A stretch of DNA of 64,000 nt from Pseudocercospora fijiensis CIRAD86. Lineage: Eukaryota; Ascomycota; Dothideomycetes; Mycosphaerellales; Mycosphaerellaceae. How positions within the stretch are numbered: the first letter of the stretch is position 1; every line of letters starts with the position of its first letter. Shown here in pieces: positions 51,301-60,527 of the stretch. The translations under genes were made by a program, and so were the position numbers. The notes beneath the pieces are model-generated. The model saw nothing but the letters and a program-made list of their open reading frames with translations. It searched no databases and was not told where the DNA came from. The stretch lies in NCBI RefSeq assembly GCF_000340215.1, contig NW_006921537.1, forward strand, positions 2,259,011 through 2,323,010. The letters are read 5' to 3'.

Positions 51301-54300
51301 ACAGGCTATAGTAATCTTATACTATAGGGTTGGAAACAAAGAATTAATAGATTGCTAAGTCTCGCTATTATAATTAGGTCGCCTCGATAGGCTATTAGTA
51401 GGGTTACTTACGCCTAGCTAATATAATATATTAAAATCGAACCCGGCGAGGTAGACGGCCTATCTAGCCTATCGACCTATAACCCTAGTAACCTTAGTAA
51501 TGCTACGGAGGTTGTTATAGTCTGTATAGACCTATATTATATATTAAGCCCTATCGAGGTAGTGCCTCTAATACTTAAAGGCCTCGACAATAGCTAGTAG
51601 CTCTTGCTCGTAGGTCTCGTAGCGACGCTTAGTATTAATTATCTTCCTCGAGAAGAAGGCAATCGGGTACTAATAGTAGTCCTTGTCCGATTGTTGTAAT
51701 ATAATAGCTAATATAGCAAACTATAAGGCGTTAGTCTTAATACGGATCTGCTTGCTTAGCACGAAATAGTGCAACAAGGGGACATTAGTAAAGCGTTGCT
51801 TTAGGCCGTCAAAAGCGGCTTGTGCTCTATTAGTCTATTTAAACTCTCTAGTTAGGTTAGCCTTAGTTTTGGTAAGCTTAGTTAGGGGCATTACATGCCG
51901 TAAATAGCTCTTAATAAAGCGACGATAGAAATTAGCGAAGCCGAGGAACGACTATAGTTCCTTAATTAACGTAGGAATAGGCTATTTAGTAATAGTTTTA
52001 ATCCGATTAGGATTAGCCTTAACACCCTTAGTTAATATAAGGAAGCTAAGGAATAATACCTCTTTAGTAGCAAAGGTGCATTTAGAAGGCTTGCAATATA
52101 AGCTATAGGTTCTTAGCCGATCGAGCACCTTGCGGACTATAGCCTAGTACTCCGCAATGTTAGGTAAGTGTGTGTAAACTAGGATGTTATCTAGGTAAAC
52201 TATATAGAGGTAATCTAATAGGCCTAATAGGGCCCGATTAATATAGGACTAGAATATAGTAGGGGCATTAGCTAGCCTAAATAGCATAACTAAGTACTTA
52301 AAATAGCTATAACAAGTGCGAAAGGCTGTCTTCTATTTATCGCCCTTGCGGATGCGGATACGATAGTATACATCCTTAATGTCTAATATAGTATAGTAGT
52401 AGGTACTAGAAAGGCGGTCGAGAGTCTTATTAATAAGCGGAAGTAGACAGCAGTCTTTAATAGTAACAGCATTAAGTCCGCGGTAATTAACACATAGGCG
52501 CAGGCTACTATCCTTCTTTAGTACAAATAGGATAGGGGCGCTAGCAGGGCTGTTACTATATCGTATCTAGCCGTTAGCTAGGTTTTCCTCTAGATACTTA
52601 TATAATATAGCAAGCTCTCGTTTACTAAGGTTGTAAAGGGGGCTAAAAGGAACCTCCTTGCCCTCTATAATATTAATCTTATAATCCGTCTCTTTAAATA
52701 TAGGCAATGTCGATGCTAGGTAGTGTTTGAATATATTAATATAGGTCTCCCGAATAGGTTCTAGTATACGCTTAAGTTGTTTAGGATCTATACTATTAGG
52801 GGGCACTAGTTTATCGTTATTACTACCGAGCAGGTCGGTAGTCGGATTAGCTAAGGCAGGTGTTAGGTTGCTAATAAATAGGACCCTAATATTATTAGGA
52901 CACTCGCTAATGTCGATATGTTTAATGTCCTCTTTTCTAGCGATTCTAAATCGCTATTGTTAACTGCCTAAGTCTATAACTATAGTATAGTACTTAAGAA
53001 CAGGGTTACTAATAACAATATCGGATAGGAGGCTGTCTATGTCTACCGCGTAGGCAGTAAAGTTTAGTAGGCGTTTATTTCCGAGGTCGTCTTTTAGAAC
53101 TATAGGAACATAGTAGGCCCTATAGGTTAAGTGCCGAGCGTTATTAAACTAAGCAAGGACTAGTATATTAGTCCTAGGCAATTGTCGGAGGTCTAATTGC
53201 TTAGCTAAGCGATAGTTAATAAGGGCGCTAACTAAATTTCCGGGGTCTAGTATAACCTTTGCCTTATAGTTAGTATCGCGCCTAGATATAAGATAGGTAC
53301 GGATAATAGCTAGTATAATGTCGATAGTCTTACGCCGTACGAGGCTAACAGTTAGTGCGGCGCTTACTCTTTTTTCGAAGGTTAGCCTATAGGGGTAGCG
53401 TTAGCTACTAAGAGGTGCTTTCGGTGCTTAGCGGTAGTACGGTCGACTCGGGCCTAGTCTCGAGGTCTATTATATTAGCCTAGTAAATAAGTAGTACTAT
53501 TACAGTTAAAGCACTTTAACCCGGTTAGGAGATTGTTGCTATATCTACTCGGATTGGCGCTAGAATTAGAGGAACGATTAGGGGTATATAGAAATAAGCC
53601 CCTTCCTTGCCCTCTTTCTCGCTAGGGGTTTCTACCGCGGTATTAGCCCCTACCTCTCCTACGTTAGTAGTCGTTACTGTTTCTATTGTTAGCAGTGTTC
53701 GTTTAGGGAGTACTTCCTCCCTAGTTTCTACCGCGGCTACGGTTAGTAGATAGTCGTATCTTAGATTCTAACCGTTACTATAGCTATACTATACGTTCTG
53801 CAGTTTCTACTTCGATTATAAATTGAATTCGCGTAAGATTAGCCTATTCGAACACACGGCGGCGGTCCAATTTAAGGATAAGCTCCTACCTTAATTTAGG
53901 GCGTATTTCGGAGATCTATATAGAGTCGGTCTTAGCCGGGAGGTCGTCTTCGAGGGTCTTTAAATAGGCTTCAAATAAGCGAGCCGATTAATTAGTTTTT
54001 TGTTTAGCTCGAAGGTACTAATCCTAAGCATATTATTGCCTTAGTATAGGGTTTCTAAGGGTGTTTAGCATAACGGTCTTATAGTCTTGCTATTAAATAG
54101 CGGTCTAGTCGTAAAGGGAATTAAAATAGTCATCCTATGTACGCTTAGAGTCGCTATTAATGTACTATATAGCGTGTACGACTAAGGAATAGTCGTCTAG
54201 TAGCGCTCTTAGTACGTTGCGCTAGTTAAGCTTATAGTTACGAATATAGTCGTTGTACTGCTTTCGGCTAGAGCTATTAAATACGGTATAGTCCTTAAGT

Positions 54301-55006
54301 TTAGTATCCTTCTTCTAGACTAGGACTAATAGTAAGGAAGGCCCTACTATCGGCTTAGTATTAGTTATTAGAGCCTCCTAAAGGCGGCGAATTTCGAGGA
54401 GGTTGTCCTTTAGCTATTGTTCTTAACGTAGAGCAGCGAGCCTGTTTTAGGTAGCTTCTTAAAGTCTCGCTACTAGCTAGGGGCTAAAGGCTGGTTAGCT
54501 ATATCGTCGATTAACAATGTTGTTAAGTATGTCGTTAATAGGCAACTCTAGGTCGTTACCTAGAACTATAGGTTCTTCGGTAGGCCTAGTAGCAGGTCCC
54601 TTAGTAGGTACTTTAGCAGGTGCTTTAGTAGGCAATTTAGTAGGTACTTCGGTAGGCACTATGCTACTAGTGTTGTTATTGCTAGCGCTGCTAGCGGCGC
54701 CGCGGTTGTTGTTTCGTAATAAACTAGCTATTATAATAAGGGGTAGTACTAATAATATATTATAGCCCCTTATAGTGCGGATATAGCGGAATTAGTAGGT
54801 ATCGGTCTAGTGTGCTTAACTTAGTGTAATAGGCCGTATAGAAGGCTTTGCTTAATAATTAGTACGGTTGTTTCGATAGGATAGTACGTATAGGTCCTAT
54901 TCTTCGGGCGTAATATAGTTAGATTAGTCTTATTCGTAGCTGTACCGCTAAAAGCTTGAAATAAGGACTATCTAGCTACTGCCCTTAAAGGGTAGATCGA
55001 ATACTA

Positions 55007-55195
55007 TATAAGAAGGGTTATATTAGCAGGTAGATAGGGTAGTAGTAGGTACAAGTAGTATTCGATAAGGAGCTAGGAGGAGAAGGAGGAAGGCAGGCTA
55101 GTTAGCCTAACGCTAAGCGCTAAGCCCTGCCTAAGGCACTAAGACCCTAGCTTTACTCGAGCTAGTTACATACTAATTACGTATAGCCTCTAATA
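55007..55195 (-). repeat. LTR of nested retrotransposon (5' LTR)
   Basis: 189 bp, same ends as the other LTR except that the final CA is mutated to TA. Directly followed by the ACGAC duplication. Confidence 0.9.
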
Positions 55196-58100
55196 ACGAC
55201 AAGCTATATAACTAAGGACGGATGTCTTAGACGAAGGAACTAACACTTTTTAGGTTCCCTATATTCGTAGTCTAGAAGGAATTAAAGAACAGCCGTAAAG
55301 GCAGAGCGGTTGTCGATATCCGTAGACTTAACCGTATTACGATAACAGACGCCTACCCGATACCGCTATAGGGCGACGTTTTAGCCGCTATCTAAGGCGC
55401 TAAATACATCTCTACGATCGATATAAAGTCCTTCTTCTACTAATAGTTAGTAAAAGCGGAAGACCGATATAAGCTATTTATAGTCTCCTATAGAGGCTAG
55501 GAAATGTACAACGTCGCTATAATAGGCTATAAGAACGCGCCGCCCTACGTATAGCAATAGATCGATAGGATCCTACGAACGGAAGGACTTAACGGATTCG
55601 CTAAGGCTTTTATTAACGACATCGTTATCTATAGTAAGACGCTAGAGGAATATCTATACTATCTTAATAAGGTATTCGATGCCTTAAACCGTTACTAGCT
55701 AACTATAGCACCTAAAAAGGCCTTTATCGGGTACCTATCGATCTAGCTACTAGGGCAACAAGTCGACGCCTTAGGTACCGCAATACTAGCCGACAAATTA
55801 GCGGCTATTACTAAGCTTAAGTTCCTACGAACGCTAAAGGACCTAAAGTACTATCTTAGACTAACTAGATAGCTAAGAATATATATTAAGTACTACGCTT
55901 AACTAGCGGAACCGCTCTAGAAGATAAAGACCGAGAGATTAAAAGGCGTACCTACTACTAGCTAGGTACGTCGATATTATATAGTAACGATACTAATCGA
56001 AGAAATAGAGGAACGACTAGCGGCGTTCTAAGCCCTATAAGAGGCATTTGCTAAGCTAACGATGCTATATCATTTCGCGAGACACCGGCCGCTATATATC
56101 TATATCGACGTATCTAAGAAACGAGGCTTCGGCGTAATAGTAGCCTACGTCGAGGGCGACGCTATTACTAAAAACCCTAGCAGGACAAAGACGTAACTGA
56201 TTTTGTTTTTATTAAAAACTCTTTCTAGTACAGAGCGACGGTACTAGCTAACCGAATTAGAGGTCGCCTACCTAGTATAGACGATTAAATATATATAATA
56301 GATAGTCGAGGTATGCAAGTTAGTAGTAACTATACTTACGGATTATACGGTAACGCTAGGAATCGTAAGCTAGACTGCCTTAACTTCCTTATTAGTTAAT
56401 AAGCTTAATAACCGACTAACGAGATCGTCGCAATATCTTTCCCTTTTTCTACTAAAGGTAGTCTATAAGCTAGGGCGAGAATATATCGTACCGGACGCCT
56501 TATCGCGCCTAGAAACGACAGATAACTATCTCCCGGAGGGCGACGTGTTCGAGGAACTAGTATACGGAGTAATAATACTAGAAATAGACGACGTATTTAA
56601 GCAATAGCTTATCGAAGTATACGAGGAAGATAAATACTAGAGCAATATTAAGGCAATAGTATAGAACGCGGAACTAGGTTCTATAAGCTTCTTAGTCGAC
56701 GACGAGGGTCTAGTATAGCTCGATAAGCTACACTCTAGCGACCGGCGACTATGTATTCTAAAGATATTAGAGGGCGACATTTTTAGTAGCATATACGATA
56801 ACTAGTACTATATCGGTTTTTATCGTGCCTATGCCCGAGTAAATAACTAGTACTATATCTAGAAACTAGCTAAGAGACTAAAAAAGTATCTAAGTTACTA
56901 TTAGGACTGCTTAGAGTTATAGACTAAGCGATATAAGCCGTATAGGTCCTTAAATCCTATACTATCCCTACTAGTACCCTTCTATACGATTACGATTAAC
57001 TTTATAGTATCCCTTTCCGCTTAGGAAACTAACGCTATACTTATAGCAACGGATAAGTATACAAAGTAGGTACTCCTAGTTACTAGCAACGATGCGTACT
57101 CTATAGAGGCTTAGGCTAACCGCCTACTCGACGAATTGTTCCGATGCAATTAGGGCCTACTAACCGTAATTATCTCCGATAGAGACCCGAAATTCACGTC
57201 CGAGATATAGAAGGCTATCTTTAAGCGGATAAACGTCAAGCTTCTAATAACGACTGCCTATTACCTATAGGCTAATAGCTAGTCTAAGAGAACGAACTAG
57301 ACCGTCGAGATTGCCCTACGGTACTTCCTTGCCTAATATCCTAATAGGGATTTAGAATTAGAATACGCGACACCGTATATATAATTAGTTTTTAATAACT
57401 CTATTAACGCCTCGACTAGTATGTTACCGAACTAGGTGTTAATAGGTTTCAACCCTAGGGAACTAGCCTAAATAGTAACGACTAGCGCGACGGATTTAGC
57501 AAAGGAATAGGACGTCTACCGAGCTAAGGTAGAGAACAACATCGCCTATATATAGGCCGCTATAAAGCAACGCTACGACTTTTAGTACGTAGCCTAGAAA
57601 CCTATAGTAGGCGATATAGTCTATTTACGGCTTAAAAATTACGCTATCCCTAGAGTTAGTAACCGAAAGCTTATACCTCTAAGAATCGGGCTATATAAGG
57701 TAACGAAGGTTATAAGCACTAGACTAGCCTACTAGATTAACCTACTAAAGACGTAGAAGATACACCTAGTAGTCTCGATTACGGAACTCGAGCCGTACTC
57801 TAATACTAAGGATCCGTATAAGCGAGTAACGAGGCAACCCTTAAGGATGCGTATCGAATAGGGAGACGCCCTACCGGAAATAGAAGCGCTAAGAGACTAA
57901 CGAGTCCGACGAGTCGGTCGGTATAGGAAGGAGGTTATAGAATATCTAGTTAGATAGAAGAACGTAGGAGCTAGAGCTAATAAGTAGGTACGAACGGAAG
58001 GCATTCTACTAACGATAGTAAAGGCCTACGATCGTCGCTACTACTAGGATAGCAACGGAGTATTATATAATAGACTTATCTTATATACATTTCCTCTCGC

Positions 58101-58277
58101 GTAGCTTCTATATAGTTCGCTTTACTTCTGCAATAGGTAGGAGCGCGTATACTAAGCTTGCGCGTATACTAAGTTTACTTTATTTTAATATAGTAACTTT
58201 ACTATAATAACAACTTTCTGCGAACATATAGCTATCGCTAATACGAGAGCTTTCTCGCGATATTCGATACCGTTTCT

Positions 58278-59880
58278 AGCTACGTAAAGTAATAGAATAC
58301 GATATAAAGTAGAAAACGCCACTATACGAGATGCCTAACGTACGCGATATAGCTTTACCTAACGACCTCCTCGCGTAGACCGCCGATACTAGTAAGGCTA
58401 ATACTAATAATACGATACTACCTAACGATCTCCTCGCGTATACTACTAAGGCTAACGGCGAGACAGCCGCTACTAACGACACTACCGCTACTAATTTGCT
58501 AGGCAACGCTAGCGAGGGTAATAGTAAGGACAGTTCTATAGGTAATAGCGCTCTTAATAACCTCTTAGACATCGACCTTAACGACTATCGCCTAGCTTGT
58601 AAGAGCGACGCCTATAACCTTCTTAATAAGCCCGACTCCGACGAGCCTAATACCTTCTTCCCTTTTTAGAGACTGCAACCGTAAGAGAGTAATATAACGG
58701 TAGAATAGAGAATCGATCAATTCCGAAGCGAGGTAGGATTAGTAACGGAACCTATCTCTAATAACGAGAATAAGGGAAATAATAAGGCTATCGACGACCT
58801 AGAACCTATCTTATAGACGCTAGTTAATGCCTATCTATCGTTTACGCTATTTAACGCTAACAAGGAGACGCTATCGAAATCTAGTACTAAGAAGAGAAAG
58901 AATAAGGGTAAGGGCCGACTTATCGACGAAGACGAGGTAACTCTAACTCCTTAGCTAACGAAGAAGGCTAAGAAGGCGATACCTATTACTTTAAAGGAAT
59001 CGCCTATAATAAAGACGACGTCGTCGGATAAGAAGAGAGCCCTAGCTAGAGCCTTAATAGCTTAGCCTACTAAGGATCGGACTTCGAGGGCAGAGCTAGC
59101 TAAACTATTACCTAAGAAAAAGGACAAACGTAACAAGATACTTAGAGAGCGGAGAGATATAATACGAGACATCGAGGTTAATATACTCTACCTAGCGCCG
59201 AATAAGATACTTAATATCGACCTAATTATATAGAGAAATATAGCCGACGACGGCACTAAGCGAGTACCTAAGAAGGTTAAGAACTTAACGAAGAAGCTAT
59301 AGTCCGAGTATAACTAGCTATTATAGGAACTTATCTAGTAACAGTTTATAGTACGTTACGACCCTAAGGCCGTACGAGTTGCGTTTATTAGGCAATAGTA
59401 TAGGGTAAGGTAAATAGTCGCTAATAACGAACACTCCGCAGACCTTATAGACCCTAGAGTATTATTAGCTAACTTCGAGGTACTCGAAAAGGGAGATAAC
59501 CGCCGCGCGACTAGGAAGGCTACTAATAATAGAGGTAATAACAATCTAAACCCGCCTAAATAGAAGCCTAGAGAGGAAGGTTTATTAGTAGCAACGACTA
59601 AGGCTACCTAGCTAATAAACGACCTTAGCGCCGAATTCGGAAGCAACTAAGGATAGGTGCTCTACCGCTATATAGGAGTATAGACCGACCTAACCGACCT
59701 ATCTATAAAGCGATATACTAACCGATAGATAGCAGCTAAGAAGGAAACGCGACGAGCGCAAGTCTAGGCCTAGTTAGAACGCGAGAAGGTAGCTATAGAA
59801 GCTAAGGCTAACAAGAAACGAGCGGAATTTGCAGAGAGGAAGGCTAAGGTACTAGTATGCCTTTAAGTAGATATAAGTAG
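58278..59880 (+). pseudogene. RIPed ORF remnant of unknown transposon protein
   Basis: Reading through TAG/TAA stops gives about 530 residues of hydrophilic, Lys/Glu/Asn-rich sequence, with KKRKNKGKG near 58890, LPKKKDKRNKILRERRDI near 59120 and a coiled-coil-like C-terminus (KETRRAQVQAQLEREKVAIE, ~59740). The part from ~58705 to 58912 has a much less mutated copy at 45118-45330. It follows the pol remnant on the same strand. It could be a gag-like or accessory protein; no domain recognised. Confidence 0.5.
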
Positions 59881-59899
59881 AAATAAGAATAGAATTATA

Positions 59900-60003
59900 C
59901 CTAAGTAGTAGACGGCCTACTAGATAATTAGCATCTAGGCAACGAGACTAGCCTAAGTAGTAGACAGCCTACTAGATAATTAGCATCTAGGCAACGAGAC
60001 GAG
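59900..60003 (+). repeat. 52-bp tandem duplication
   Basis: Two adjacent 52-bp units (59900-59951 and 59952-60003) starting CCTAAGTAGTAGAC and containing GCATCTAGGCAACGAGAC. They are identical except for GACGG versus GACAG and the last bases. Confidence 0.9.
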
Positions 60004-60057
60004 AGAGTTAGAGCAACGGTACGAGGGCGTGCCTTTTCTTTTATTTAGGGCAGACTA

Positions 60058-60172
60058 TTACGGAATAAGGAAGTAACGGTCTAGGGGCTAGCTAACTAAT
60101 AGGGCGACGGCCTACCTTTGTAATTAGCCTTCCTCCTCTATATAATTATTATTAATTACAACTTTATAACAA
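60058..60172 (+). repeat. 115-bp repeat, copy C (RIPed)
   Basis: Third copy, same orientation as copy A. Eleven differences from A, every one a CpA-to-TpA change (or its complement TpG-to-TpA). It marks the right edge of the transposon block. Confidence 0.95.
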
Positions 60173-60527
60173 ACTAAGCGCTAAGAAAGGAGAGCGGGGG
60201 AAGAGGATAGAAGGAACGGAGATCGAGCGAGATGCATTAAGAAACACTTTATCAGAGCTGTAATCTCTGCGAGATGTCTTCCTCGAGAGACCTAATCATC
60301 GCTGGCCTCTCCAATACTAAATGGGCTGTGTCGAGAGGAGACAATGGTGATGTGGTGGTAGAGCAATGACAGATTTTGCCAAGGAACGTCGTCGACTTTT
60401 GGCAATCGTCGCGACTTAAATTTTCCAAGCGCGATTGCAACTTTTGTATGTGCTTGAAGAAGGTATCTTCGTATTAGTTCGTAATCAAGATCATCTCATC
60501 CATGCGAACTCCCATTGACAGATCAGC
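60173..60527 (+). other. POL5 upstream region
   Basis: 355 bp of normal-composition DNA between the transposon block and the POL5 start codon; no gene seen. Confidence 0.5.

Larger units (their letters stand above)
48159..55195 (-). mobile_element. Nested LTR retrotransposon, Ty3/gypsy chromovirus type, 7037 bp
   Basis: Bounded by two 189-bp direct LTRs and a 5-bp target duplication ACGAC (48154-48158 and 55196-55200). Coding runs on the minus strand, so the 5' end is at 55195. In order: gag with a zinc-knuckle remnant (CFNCNSTT, ~53510), protease region, reverse transcriptase (start KEVPFSPLYNLSKREL, ~52650; active site YLDN, ~52190), RNase H, integrase core (ELIIDFIIGLPPAKRRGSKD, ~50600; LVIVDRFTKGARYIP) and a chromodomain-like stretch (GKKEYLL ... 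GYLP, ~49640). The chromodomain places it with chromoviruses, which target heterochromatin. It is dead through RIP. Confidence 0.88.
47060..58090 (+). pseudogene. Outer Ty3/gypsy retrotransposon, split by nested insertion
   Basis: Plus-strand pol remnant in two pieces, 47060-48153 and 55201-58090. The left piece has a gag end, a protease-like stretch (ARVLLGTRLIEKEKLVLSFA, 47710-47770) and the reverse transcriptase N-terminus ending DGVYD. The right piece resumes with KLYN and GRM, then VVDIRRLN, DAYPIPL, STIDIKSFF, the active-site region INDIVIYS (about 55612), an RNase H start (YIYIDVSKK, ~56095), integrase core segments (~56990-57300, with SDRDPKF at ~57178) and a GPY/F-like end (~57660). 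Removing the nested element rejoins the frame exactly. Stops are TAG/TAA at former Gln/Trp codons. Confidence 0.82.
45640..60172. repeat. RIP-mutated transposon block, right
   Basis: Same dinucleotide signature as the left block: CpA/TpG nearly gone, CpG kept. It begins gradually between about 45600 and 45720 and ends abruptly at 60172. It contains two Ty3/gypsy elements, one nested in the other, an extra ORF remnant and copies B and C of the 115-bp repeat. Confidence 0.9.
46942..60172. mobile_element. Possible composite element bounded by 115-bp inverted repeats B and C
   Basis: Copies B and C face each other as inverted repeats. Immediately outside both lies ACTAA (46937-46941 and 60173-60177), a candidate 5-bp target duplication. 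Everything between would then be one 13.2-kb insertion, about 7 kb of which is the nested retrotransposon. ACTAA is a common word in RIPed DNA, so chance is not excluded. Inverted terminal repeats around a retrotransposon-type pol are not standard. Confidence 0.35.

Noticed and set aside
54517..54765. 82-codon frame with hydrophobic Leu/Ala and Gly-Thr-Leu-Val repeats in the nested element
   Set aside because: Antisense to the gag remnant of the nested retrotransposon and in RIPed DNA; repeat-like peptide reflects the complement of gag.
45003..60172. 115-bp copies A and C as LTRs of one giant element
   Set aside because: They are in direct orientation at the block ends, but the outside flanks do not match (CCATG versus ACTAA), the interior includes an inverted copy, and A and C differ greatly in RIP state.
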